Below, one piece after another: positions 16,909 through 24,964 of a stretch of 64,000 bases of DNA (position 1 is the first letter of the stretch; each line of letters starts with the position of its first letter). Origin of the DNA: Kitasatospora mediocidica KCTC 9733 (GTDB taxonomy: Bacteria > Actinomycetota > Actinomycetes > Streptomycetales > Streptomycetaceae); NCBI RefSeq assembly GCF_000744225.1, contig NZ_JQLN01000007.1, positions 1,116,001 through 1,180,000 of the forward strand, written 5' to 3'. Made by a program: the position numbers and the translations under genes. The notes under the pieces are model-generated. The model was not told the origin of the DNA, searched no databases, and saw only the letters and a list, made by a program, of their open reading frames with translations.

Positions 16909-18087
16909 GTGGTGACAGGTGAGGTCCCGGCCGGTGGCCGGGTTGGGCTGGGGACGATCGCCCTGGAGTGGGGCTGGATCGGCTGCATCGGGTTCGGCGG
17001 GCCGCCGTCCCATATCGCGCTGCTGCGGAAGCTGTGCGTGGAGCGACGGCAGTGGATCGCCGCCACGGAGTTCGAGGACGGGATCGCGGCGACGAATCTG
17101 CTGCCGGGTCCGGCGTCGACCCAGTTGGCGATCTTCGCGGCGTGGCGGCTGCGCGGGCTGGCCGGCGCGTTGGTCGGCGGGGTGTGCTTCATCGTGCCGG
17201 GACTGGTGCTGATCCTGGCGCTGGCCGCGCTGTTCCTGGCCGGGCATCCGCCGCTGTGGGTGCGGGGCGCCGCGGCCGGTGCGGGGGCGGCGGTGGCGGC
17301 GGTCGCGGTGCAGGCGGCCTCCTCGCTGGTACCGGCGAGCTGGAAGCGGACCGGCGACGTGCTGGCCGCCCGAGGCCGGTGGATCGGCTACGGCCTTGCG
17401 GGCGGGATGGCGGCCGCGCTGCTGGGGCCGTGGCTGGTCCTGGTGCTGGTGAGTGCCGGCCTGATCGAGGTCGCGGTGCGGGCCGGCTCCTCGGCGGGGT
17501 CGACCCGGCAGGGCTCGTGGCCGCTGCTGGCCGCTGCCCCGGCGGCGGGCGCCGGGGGCCTGCTGGCGCTGGCGTGGGTGGCCTTCAAGGTCGGCGCGCT
17601 GTCCTATGGCGGCGGGTTCGTGATCATCCCGTTGATGCAGGCCGACGCTGTGCATCACTACCACTGGATGACGGACGGCCAGTTCCTCAACGCGGTGGCA
17701 CTGGGGCAGATCACGCCGGGTCCGGTGGTGCAGACCGTCGCGGTGGTCGGCTATGCCGCCGCCGGGGTGTGGGGCGGGCTGCTGGCCGCCGTGGTGGCGT
17801 TCACCCCGTCCTTCCTGTTCGTGATCTTCGGCGGCCCCGGGTTCGACCGGCTGCGGGCCGACCTGCGAGTGCAGGCGTTCCTGACCGGTGCCGGGCCTGC
17901 TGTGATCGGCGCGATCGCCGGCTCCGCGATCCCCCTCGCACTGGCACTGCAGCACGGGTGGCAGTTCGGCGTGCTGGCTGGGGCGGCCGTCTGGCTGCTG
18001 GCGGCCCGTCGCGGCGTGGTCGGCGCCCTACTGGGCGCGGGAGTGATCGGCACCGTCGTCGCCCTGGCCGGCTGGCCGGTGAGCTGA
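16909..18087 (+). CDS. chrA: Chromate transporter family protein (ChrA/CHR)
   Basis: A 392-aa membrane protein with the two-fold CHR architecture: an N-terminal half starting LEWGWIGCIGFGGPPSHIALL with TNLLPGPASTQLAIF, and a C-terminal half with FKVGALSYGGGFVIIPLMQ and NAVALGQITPGPVVQTVA. Around ten hydrophobic helices are visible. CHR proteins export chromate by proton-coupled antiport, though many homologues transport unknown anions. The frame is open far upstream; the start is set at GTG 16909, 8 bases after GAGGAG (16895-16900); GTG 16912 is also possible. Divergent from the alcohol dehydrogenase. Confidence 0.88.
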   Translation: MVTGEVPAGGRVGLGTIALEWGWIGCIGFGGPPSHIALLRKLCVERRQWIAATEFEDGIAATNLLPGPASTQLAIFAAWRLRGLAGALVGGVCFIVPGLVLILALAALFLAGHPPLWVRGAAAGAGAAVAAVAVQAASSLVPASWKRTGDVLAARGRWIGYGLAGGMAAALLGPWLVLVLVSAGLIEVAVRAGSSAGSTRQGSWPLLAAAPAAGAGGLLALAWVAFKVGALSYGGGFVIIPLMQADAVHHYHWMTDGQFLNAVALGQITPGPVVQTVAVVGYAAAGVWGGLLAAVVAFTPSFLFVIFGGPGFDRLRADLRVQAFLTGAGPAVIGAIAGSAIPLALALQHGWQFGVLAGAAVWLLAARRGVVGALLGAGVIGTVVALAGWPVS

Positions 18088-18330
18088 CCGAACGGACCCA
18101 CGGGCCGGAGTCACCGTTCAGCCCGGACGCCCTGTGCCTGCTGGGACTGTTGCCGGCACCGATCAGCACGGCTGTGCCGACGGTACCGTTACCGACCACC
18201 GCGAGACAGTGACCGTACGGGCGGTGGGCCGCCCTGCCGCACGGCGACCGCCGACATAGCCTGAACCGAGAGCACCGACCAGGAACCCGGCGGGGACGAG
18301 GCGGTCCTCCGCAAGCGAAGGGAGCCGACG

Positions 18331-19185
18331 ATGGGCAGACCGGTCATCGTGGGTATGGACTCATCACAAGCCAGCAGGCACGCACTCGACTGGGCGGCCG
18401 ACGAGGCGCAGCTGCGCGCCGAGCCACTGAGCGTCCGGCACATCTGGGTCGAGGAGACCACGAAGGCGCCCGACGGCCAGGAGTCACCGCCCAGCAGAGA
18501 AGCCGGCGAGGCGCTGCTCGACGAGGCCCTCGCCCGGACCCTTCGGCAGCACCCGGACCTGGACATCTCGATCGAGCTGCCGGACGGGCGGCTGCGCGAC
18601 GTGATGACCGAGGCGGCAGCCGACGCGGACCTGCTGGTGCTGGGGGCTCGCGGGTCGGGCGGGTTCCCCGGGCTGCTGGCGGGCTCCACCAGCCTCTTCG
18701 TCGCGGCGCGCGCAACCTGCCCGGTGGTGGTCGTCCGGCCCACCGACACCGAGCCCGGCAGAGGCGGGGTGGTCGCGGGCATCCACGGCGACCACGGGGA
18801 CGGGGAAGTCCTGGCGTTCGCCTTCGACTTCGCCCAGCGGCGGAACCTACCACTACTCGCCGTGCACGCCTGGACCTACCCGCTGATCGCCATGCCCGGC
18901 CACGCCAACCCTCCAGTCTTCGAGGAGACCCACATCGGCGCGGAGCAGGATCGACTGGTCGCCGAGGTACTGGCCGGCTGGCGTGAGCGGTTCCCGCAGG
19001 TCGACGTCACCGCGACAGCCGTCCGGGCTCATCCGGCCGGGGAACTGGTCGCGCGCTCGCACGAGCACCAGTTGGTCGTGGTCGGCCGCCACGGCGAACC
19101 GCACGGCCCGCTCGGCCGCCTGGGCTCCACGAGCCAGGCCACCGTGCTCCACGCGGCCTGCCCGGTCGCCGTCGTGCCCACCTGA
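18331..19185 (+). CDS. Universal stress protein, two UspA domains
   Basis: A 284-aa tandem UspA protein. Domain 1 (residues ~4-137) opens VIVGMDSSQASRHALDWA and has the ATP-binding motif GARGSGGFPGLLAGSTS; domain 2 (~150-283) has GRHGEPHGPLGRLGSTSQ. Both keep the G-x2-G-x9-G-S/T signature, so ATP binding is expected. Two-domain USPs of this type (Rv2623-like) are hallmark members of hypoxia/dormancy regulons. AAGGGAG lies about 7 bases before ATG 18331. A short remnant of another USP gene and then a GH65 enzyme follow, resembling Rv2005c-Rv2006 order in M. tuberculosis. Confidence 0.93.
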   Translation: MGRPVIVGMDSSQASRHALDWAADEAQLRAEPLSVRHIWVEETTKAPDGQESPPSREAGEALLDEALARTLRQHPDLDISIELPDGRLRDVMTEAAADADLLVLGARGSGGFPGLLAGSTSLFVAARATCPVVVVRPTDTEPGRGGVVAGIHGDHGDGEVLAFAFDFAQRRNLPLLAVHAWTYPLIAMPGHANPPVFEETHIGAEQDRLVAEVLAGWRERFPQVDVTATAVRAHPAGELVARSHEHQLVVVGRHGEPHGPLGRLGSTSQATVLHAACPVAVVPT

Positions 19186-19292
19186 CCTGCCGCGATCGCC
19201 GGGGCACGCTCCGCTGGCCCGCTCTGCCTACGGCGCGCACGATGGAGGACGGGCCACCGTCCCCAGGGCGTGACGGAATCCGGAGGATCACC

Positions 19293-19334
19293 GTGAACAC
19301 ACCGATCGTCGCCGGATTCGACCCACGACCGTGA
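19293..19334 (+). pseudogene. 13-codon USP remnant, stop-start coupled to the GH65 gene
   Basis: GTG 19293, preceded by CGGAGGA, encodes MNTPIVAGFDPRP and stops at TGA 19332-19334. VNTPIVAGFD is the standard opening of a universal stress protein. The stop overlaps the GTG start of the next gene as GTGA. It looks like a USP gene whose body was deleted, leaving its ribosome site and first codons as a leader that feeds ribosomes into the GH65 gene. Confidence 0.6.
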
Positions 19335-21718
19335 CGGCCCCGACCCAGGACCCGGCAGACGCGTGGCACCTGAGATTCGAGGGCTTCGACCCGGCCGAGG
19401 AGGGTGTCCGCGAGGTGCTCTGCGCGGTCGGCAACGGCTACCTGGTGAGCCGTGCCGCCGCGCCGGAGTCGTCCGCGGACGGCGTGCACTACCCGGGTAC
19501 CTACCTGGCGGGCGTCTACGACCGGGCGGTGTCGGTGGCCGATGGCCGGACGGTCGAGAACGAGGACCTGGTCAACTGCCCGAACTGGCAGTCCTTCAGC
19601 TTCCGCCCCGCCGACGGGGACTGGTTCACCGGGCCGCCGGCCGAGCAACGGATCGACCTCGACCTACGCCAGGGCGTGCTCACCCGGCACGCCCTGGTCG
19701 TGGACGCGCAGGGTCGGCGCACCCGTCTCGTGCAGCGCCGGATCGCCAGCCAGGCCCAGCCGCATCTGGTCGTGCTGGAGACCGAGCTGCTGGCGGAGAA
19801 CTGGTCCGGCCCGCTCGAAATCCGCTCCACCCTGGACGGCACCGTCACCAACACCGGCGTCGCCCGCTACCAGGGCCTGACCAGCCGTCACCTGGTACCC
19901 GCCGGACAGGGTCTGGACGAGGACGGCACGCTGTGGCTGCAGGTCGCCACCGCCGGATCGCCCCTGCACATCGCCCTCGCCGCCCGCACCCGGGCGACAC
20001 CGCCCGAGCTGCGCCGCACCAGTCGGCTACGGGACGGCTGGGCGGCCGAACTCCTCACGTTGGACGTCTCCGAGGGCTCTCCGGTCACCGTCGAGAAGAC
20101 CGTGGCCGTGTACACCTCCCACGACCCGGCCATCGACGCACCTCTGCCGGCCGCACGGCGTCTGGCGGCCCGGGCACCGGGGTTCGAGCAGCTGCTCGAC
20201 GAGCACACTCTGCACTGGGCCGAACTGTGGCGGCGCTGCCGCATTCAAGCCGACTTCGACGGCATGACGGCCCTGCATCTCAACCTGTTCCACCTGCTGC
20301 AGACCTACTCCGAGCACTCGGTCGACCTGGACGTCGGCATCCCGGCTCGCGGCCTGCACGGCGAGGGCTACCGGGGACACGTCTTCTGGGACGAGCTTTT
20401 CGTCCTGCGCGTGCTCAACCTGCGCTTCCCCGAGCTGGCCCGCGCCGTACTCAACTACCGCCACCGCCGCCTGCCCGCCGCCCGGTCGGCCGCCCGCGAG
20501 GCGGGCCTGCGCGGGGCGATGTACCCGTGGCAGAGCGCGAGCGACGGCCGCGAGGAGTCCCAGCAACTGCACCTCAACCCGCTCTCCGGACGCTGGCTGC
20601 CCGACCACAGCCACCTGCAGCGACACGTCGGCTCGGCCGTCGCCTACAACGTCTGGCAGCACTACCAGGCCACCGGCGACCTCGACTTCCTCGCCACCAC
20701 CGGCGCCGAGATGCTGCTGGAGATCGCCTCCTTCTGGTCATCCGCCGCCACCTACGACCCGACCCGCGGGCGCTACTCGATCCGCGGCGTTCTCGGCCCC
20801 GACGAGTACCACGACGCCTACCCGTGGGCCGAGGGTCCGGGCCTGGACGACAACGCCTACACCAACGTGCTCGCCTCCTGGGTGCTGGCCCGCTCGCTGG
20901 AGGCCGTCGAGCTGCTGCCCGGGTACCGCCGGGACGAACTGCTGGAGCGCCTGGCCGTCGACCGGACCGAACTCGACCGCTGGCAGGAGGTAGGCCGCCG
21001 CCTGCACGTGCCGTTCCACGACGGCGTGATCAGCCAGTTCGACGGCTACGAGCGCCTGACCGAGCTGGACTGGCCCGCCTACCGGCGCCGCTACCCCGAC
21101 CTGCAGCGCCTCGACCGGATCCTGGAAGCCGAAGGCGACACCGTCAATACCTACAAGGCGTCCAAGCAGGCGGACGTCCTGATGCTCTGCTACCTCTTCT
21201 CCCCGCGCGAACTGCGGGGCCTGCTGCGCCGCCTCGGCTATCCGGCCGGGCACGAGCTGCTGCGCCGCACCACCGACTACTACCTGCGCCGAACGGTCCA
21301 CGGCTCGACCCTCAGCGCGGTCGTGCACGCCTGGGTGCTTACCAGGGCCGACCGCCGCAGGTCCTGGCGGTTCTTCCGCGACGCGCTCAGCAGCGACCTC
21401 CTCGACCTCCAGCACGGCACCACCGCCGAAGGCGTCCACCTCGGCGCGATGGCCGGCGCCGTCGACCTCCTGCAACGCTGCTACACGGGGTTGGAGATCC
21501 GCGAGGACACCCTCTGGCTGGATCCGCACCTGCCCTCGGCCCTTGGCCGGCTCGAACTCGACCTGCGCTACCGAGGCCATTGGGGCATCCGGATCTCTGT
21601 TGACCGGCACACGGTCACCGTCAGCCTGCCCGAGAGCCGCCAGCCGCCGGTCCGGGTCGCGTTCCGAGGCTCGACGAGGGCGATCCTGCCTGGGAGGAGC
21701 CACACGTTCTCCCTCTGA
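19331..21718 (+). CDS. Glycoside hydrolase family 65 (maltose/trehalose phosphorylase-type)
   Basis: A 795-aa GH65 enzyme: N-terminal beta-sandwich (residues ~1-270), linker, (alpha/alpha)6 barrel (~320-700) and C-terminal beta-sheet. The barrel shows HVFWDELF, MYPWQSASDG and the general-acid segment VLGPDEYHDAY with Glu~492, plus TYKASKQADVLML and HGSTLSAVVHAW, the phosphate-binding segment of phosphorylases. It likely phosphorolyses an alpha-glucosyl disaccharide such as trehalose or maltose; substrate is uncertain. In M. tuberculosis a GH65 module is in Rv2006 (OtsB1), a DosR-regulated gene, next to a USP. Starts at GTG 19331 within the stop of the USP remnant. Confidence 0.9.
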   Translation: MTAPTQDPADAWHLRFEGFDPAEEGVREVLCAVGNGYLVSRAAAPESSADGVHYPGTYLAGVYDRAVSVADGRTVENEDLVNCPNWQSFSFRPADGDWFTGPPAEQRIDLDLRQGVLTRHALVVDAQGRRTRLVQRRIASQAQPHLVVLETELLAENWSGPLEIRSTLDGTVTNTGVARYQGLTSRHLVPAGQGLDEDGTLWLQVATAGSPLHIALAARTRATPPELRRTSRLRDGWAAELLTLDVSEGSPVTVEKTVAVYTSHDPAIDAPLPAARRLAARAPGFEQLLDEHTLHWAELWRRCRIQADFDGMTALHLNLFHLLQTYSEHSVDLDVGIPARGLHGEGYRGHVFWDELFVLRVLNLRFPELARAVLNYRHRRLPAARSAAREAGLRGAMYPWQSASDGREESQQLHLNPLSGRWLPDHSHLQRHVGSAVAYNVWQHYQATGDLDFLATTGAEMLLEIASFWSSAATYDPTRGRYSIRGVLGPDEYHDAYPWAEGPGLDDNAYTNVLASWVLARSLEAVELLPGYRRDELLERLAVDRTELDRWQEVGRRLHVPFHDGVISQFDGYERLTELDWPAYRRRYPDLQRLDRILEAEGDTVNTYKASKQADVLMLCYLFSPRELRGLLRRLGYPAGHELLRRTTDYYLRRTVHGSTLSAVVHAWVLTRADRRRSWRFFRDALSSDLLDLQHGTTAEGVHLGAMAGAVDLLQRCYTGLEIREDTLWLDPHLPSALGRLELDLRYRGHWGIRISVDRHTVTVSLPESRQPPVRVAFRGSTRAILPGRSHTFSL

Positions 21719-21779
21719 GGCCCGATCCAGCACGATCGGAACGGTGGCACCCGCGCCGATCTCCATCACCGATATCGGG

Positions 21780-22289
21780 CTACGCCTTCCCGTCCGCGCG
21801 CAGTTCCTCGCCGACCTGGTGGGCCCAGCTCTGGATCGCCTCCGCGTTGCGGAAGTCGCCGCCCTTGCCGTGCTTCACCAGGGTCCGGGCGACCAGGCCG
21901 GGCGTGCCGGCCGTGATGCTGCCGCCGAACGTGCGGTGCCCCTTCGCGTGCAGGCGTTCCATCTCCTCGGCCACGGCCGGCACCGGCGGGATCTCGTGCC
22001 GCTCGGCGGAGCTGTCCACCGGGCCGCTGCTGAACAGCCACACCGGCCGGTGCGACAACGCCTCGGCATTGCGGTGGGCGCAGCGCATGGTGTCCCGGTT
22101 CCAGTGGCCCGCGTAGAGCGAACCGCCCAGGATCACCGCGTCGAACCCCTCGACCTCCCGAACGTCCCGCGCTGGATGGACCGCTGCGTCGAAGCCCTCC
22201 TCCTCCAGCGTGCGGCCGATCTGCTCGGCGATACCGGCCGTGGCACCGTGTTTGCTGCCGTAGGCCACCAGGATCCGCTGCCTCTTCAT
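21780..22289 (-). CDS. Flavodoxin-domain protein (HemG-like)
   Basis: A 169-aa flavodoxin-fold protein: RILVAYGSKHGATAGIAEQI carries the FMN phosphate-binding loop at residues 10-20, GFDAVILGGSLYAGHW forms the second loop, and GSITAGTPGLVART fits the C-terminal part. The family covers flavodoxins and menaquinone-dependent protoporphyrinogen oxidases; no membrane helix is present. It probably shuttles electrons or acts on haem precursors in the cytoplasm. ATG 22289 has AGGAGG 6-7 bases upstream, and a copy of the island palindrome lies 87 bases upstream, placing it in the presumed stress regulon. Confidence 0.85.
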   Translation of the reverse strand: MKRQRILVAYGSKHGATAGIAEQIGRTLEEEGFDAAVHPARDVREVEGFDAVILGGSLYAGHWNRDTMRCAHRNAEALSHRPVWLFSSGPVDSSAERHEIPPVPAVAEEMERLHAKGHRTFGGSITAGTPGLVARTLVKHGKGGDFRNAEAIQSWAHQVGEELRADGKA

Positions 22290-22375
22290 GGCACGCCTCC
22301 TGCGCTCGGTGGGCTCTGGGCCGGCCCGCTTGGCCAACCGCACCTCCAGCTTGGCCGGGTCCGGCGCGGCCGGGT

Positions 22376-22391
22376 AGGGCCGATCGGGTCC
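22376..22391. promoter_or_regulatory. Island palindrome (candidate OsdR/DevR-type operator)
   Basis: AGGGCCGATCGGGTCC, 14 of 16 matches to the reverse complement of the best form, 87 bases upstream of the flavodoxin-like gene start. Confidence 0.6.
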
Positions 22392-22471
22392 ATCGCGCCG
22401 ACGCTCGGCCCCTGTGCGCTCCTGGAGGAGGATGGAGTGGGGGCGGGTGGCTTCTGTCGTCGCCCCGGCCC

Positions 22472-22795
22472 ATGTCCCGGCGGCTACGCCGGACACACGA
22501 CGGTGGACACCCGCTCGCCTACCCGCTGCCCGAAGGCCCAGCCGACGAGGAACTCGCTCCGCTGCTCCTCACCGACATCCCCAGCCTGAACTACGACCGC
22601 CACCTGTTCCATGAACGCACCCTGCGCAGCGTCACCGCCAACACCCGCGAGGACGGCCGCGCCTACCTGGCCGAAGCCGCGCCGCACCACCCCGCCGTCC
22701 ACGTACAGCGCTACGCCATGAGCCGGGCCGACATCGCGCCGACGGACCTCGCAGCCGACCGGATCACCGGCGTCGCCCTCCTGCTCGCCGACTGA
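22472..22795 (+). pseudogene. Internally deleted zinc alcohol dehydrogenase
   Basis: Residues ~15-32 (AYPLPEGPADEELAPLL) match the region just before the cofactor domain of MDR alcohol dehydrogenases (AYPLPEGFSDTEAAPLLCAG-like, from memory). The text then jumps to LTDIPSLNYDRHLFHERTLR and SVTANTREDGRAYLAEAA, the C-terminal ~80 residues of the same enzyme. The N-terminal zinc domain and the whole Rossmann domain are gone, while the frame is kept. No activity is possible. It lies between the flavodoxin-like and USP genes. Confidence 0.7.
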
Positions 22796-22824
22796 CACCG
22801 CCGATCGCCCCCGGCCGGGTGGGC

Positions 22825-23733
22825 TCAGGCGGCACCGCCGTCCCGCCGGTCGCCGTCACCCGACGGTCCGGGCACGACGACGACCGGGCAACGCGCGTGG
22901 TGCAGCACTCCCTGGCTGACGGAGCCCAGCAGCATGCCGGTGAAGCCGCCGCGTCCGCGCGTTCCGACCACCAGGGCCAAGGCGTGCTCGGACGCCTCGG
23001 ACAGGACGGCCACCGGGTGGCCGTACACCACTTCGTGCGTCACGTCGACATCGGGATAGACCTGGGCGCGCCCGGCCGTGGCCTCGGCGACCACTCGGCG
23101 GGCCTCCTGCTCGCTCTGGTGCTCGTCAGCCCGGCCGGGACGTCCGGCGTGGAGTCCGTAGATCACCCGCAGACCCGCACCACGCCGGGAGGCGGCCGCG
23201 AAAGCGTAGTCCAGCGCGGCCTGCGACACCGGGCTGCCGTCCACTCCGACCACCAGGTAGGGAGGCTGCCGGGTCACATGCTCGGGGTCGCGAACGACCA
23301 CCACCGGGCGGCTCGCGTGAGCGATCAGCGAGACGGCCACCGAGCCGGAGGCGAACAGCTCCCGCACCGCCGGCAGGTGCTGTGAGCCCAGGACGAGCAG
23401 CGCCGCCCCTTGCTCCTCGGAGCGCAGAACCTCGGCCGGCTCGCCGTCCGCCAGCACGGCGTCCACCACCAGCCCGGGCCGCCGCTCGCCGGCGAACCGT
23501 GCCGCCTCCCGGAGGGTCCGCTCCCCGGCCGCGTGGATCCGCTTGGCCTCCTCCTCCACCTCGGCCCAGAGCAGCGGCCGCGCGCTCACGTGTGTCGGCG
23601 GTCGACAGACCACCACCAGACGCAGCGGCAGGTCGCGGCGGCCGGCCTCGTCGGCCGCCCAGGCGAGCACCATGAGGCTGGGGTGCCCAGGGTCGACTCC
23701 GACGACAACGGCTGAGGGCCTCTGCGACTGCAT
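22825..23733 (-). CDS. Universal stress protein, two UspA domains
   Basis: A 302-aa tandem USP. Domain 1 (~8-150) opens AVVVGVDPGHPSLMVLAWA but its C-terminal glycine motif is reduced to LGSQHLPAVRELFASGSVAV, so its nucleotide site looks degenerate. Domain 2 (~158-290) opens YLVVGVDGSPVSQAALDYA and has a complete GTRGRGGFTGMLLGSVSQ motif. GAAGGAG lies upstream of ATG 23733; a longer frame to 23778 lacks support. It lies downstream of the aquaporin gene on the same strand, 90 bases away, and may share its transcript. Confidence 0.9.
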   Translation of the reverse strand: MQSQRPSAVVVGVDPGHPSLMVLAWAADEAGRRDLPLRLVVVCRPPTHVSARPLLWAEVEEEAKRIHAAGERTLREAARFAGERRPGLVVDAVLADGEPAEVLRSEEQGAALLVLGSQHLPAVRELFASGSVAVSLIAHASRPVVVVRDPEHVTRQPPYLVVGVDGSPVSQAALDYAFAAASRRGAGLRVIYGLHAGRPGRADEHQSEQEARRVVAEATAGRAQVYPDVDVTHEVVYGHPVAVLSEASEHALALVVGTRGRGGFTGMLLGSVSQGVLHHARCPVVVVPGPSGDGDRRDGGAA

Positions 23734-23823
23734 CGCGTTCTCCTTCCGTCCGTTCGCACGCGCTGACGTCCCCCTCACAGCCTCCCCCTCCCGGCGCCCG
23801 ACGGCAGCCGGGCTGGAGCGCGG

Positions 23824-24714
23824 TCAGTCGAGCGGCCTGCCGCACTCGGGGCAGATGGCCGACGGCTCGGCTCCGCCGCCGCTGTGGGAGCCGACGTCGG
23901 TCCGCTCATCCGCGAGACGAGCCCACCGGCCCTGGGCTGCCAGGACGGCCGCCGCCGTGTGCGGCCCGCGCAGGACCCAAGCGAGCGGGACAGCGAGCAC
24001 CGCGCCCACCAGCGGGCCCACCAGGTAGATCCACACCTGGCCAGCGCTGCCGCTGACGACGGCGGGGCCGAGACTGCGCACGGGGTTCATCGATCCGCCG
24101 CTGGCCGGACCGGCCCAGAGCCCGGCCAACACCACGTAGCCACCGACCGCGATGGCGGCGTTGTGCCCGATGTTGCGGGCCCCGGACGCCGTCCCCAGGA
24201 TCACCGTCACCAGGCCCAGGGTCAGCACGACCTCCAGGACCAGCGCGGTCCCGTCCCCCACCCCCGGACCGGGCACGGTGGCCCCCAGTCGGCCCACCGT
24301 GCCGAACAGCGCACGCAGCAGTCCCGCCGCGGCGAATGCCCCGACCAACTGAGCGAGGAGGTATCCCGGCACCCGGCGCCAGGGGAAGTCGCCGCGCGCC
24401 GCGAAGGCCACCGACACCGCCGGGTTGAGATGGGCACCCGACGTCTCACCCAGCGCGTAGATGAGCGCGACCACCATGGCCCCCGGCGCGACGGCCTGAG
24501 CGGCCGGACTCACCTCCCCGCCGGACACGGCGGCGACCACACCCGCTCCGGCGGCCACCAGGACCAGGAAGAACGTGCCGACGGCCTCGGCGGTCAGGCG
24601 CTCCCACTCCGGCCAGGGCCCTTTGACCGCCTCGGCTGCCGCGGCTCGGCGGGCCCGCACCTGTCGAATTCTGGAGACCCCTCGGGGCACCGCGCTCGCA
24701 CTGTCGTCGCTCAT
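23824..24714 (-). CDS. MIP-family aquaporin/glycerol channel with altered second NPA motif
   Basis: A 296-aa MIP channel with six hydrophobic helices between residues ~45 and 255. The first half-helix motif is standard (SGAHLNPAVSVAF), the second reads GGSMNPVRSLGPA, so the usual Ala is Val; the selectivity-filter Arg after it is kept. A cytoplasmic N-terminal extension of ~40 residues and a C-terminal tail ending CPECGRPLD are unusual for the family. Water or small neutral solutes are expected cargo. The ATG at 24714 follows a divergent region that carries two copies of the island palindrome. Confidence 0.9.
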   Translation of the reverse strand: MSDDSASAVPRGVSRIRQVRARRAAAAEAVKGPWPEWERLTAEAVGTFFLVLVAAGAGVVAAVSGGEVSPAAQAVAPGAMVVALIYALGETSGAHLNPAVSVAFAARGDFPWRRVPGYLLAQLVGAFAAAGLLRALFGTVGRLGATVPGPGVGDGTALVLEVVLTLGLVTVILGTASGARNIGHNAAIAVGGYVVLAGLWAGPASGGSMNPVRSLGPAVVSGSAGQVWIYLVGPLVGAVLAVPLAWVLRGPHTAAAVLAAQGRWARLADERTDVGSHSGGGAEPSAICPECGRPLD

Positions 24715-24759
24715 CGTTCCCGCCCCGCCCTTCAGCAGTCGCCTGTTCCATTCTCGGCA

Positions 24760-24775
24760 GCGGCCGACCGGGTCC
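24760..24775. promoter_or_regulatory. Island palindrome, weaker copy upstream of the aquaporin gene
   Basis: GCGGCCGACCGGGTCC, a diverged match in the reverse orientation, 46 bases upstream of the aquaporin start. A better copy is 35 bases further on. Confidence 0.45.
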
Positions 24776-24810
24776 CCAGGGCCGAAAGGGGTAAGCCGGG
24801 CGGACCGTCC

Positions 24811-24826
24811 TGGCCCGACCGGCCCT
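24811..24826. promoter_or_regulatory. Island palindrome (candidate OsdR/DevR-type operator)
   Basis: TGGCCCGACCGGCCCT followed by GTG, 13-14 of 16 matches to the best form, 139 bases upstream of the acyl-CoA synthetase fusion and 97 bases upstream of the divergent aquaporin gene. Confidence 0.6.
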
Positions 24827-24964
24827 GTGCGGCTGGTCGGCCCCCGGCGGAGCCTGGAGGTGAGCGGCCGGGCGTGCCACGTCCGGGGCACCCGGCATGG
24901 CACCGCCTCCGTGTCCGCCCGGCCGAGTTGCCGCGGCACGGCGGCGCCGAGCCCGGGAGCCCGC

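Noticed and set aside
18216..18240. GGGCGGTGGGCCGCCCTG inverted repeat before the USP at 18331 as a further island operator
   Set aside because: It keeps only part of the right half and not the CCGAYCGG core, so it was left out of the motif set.
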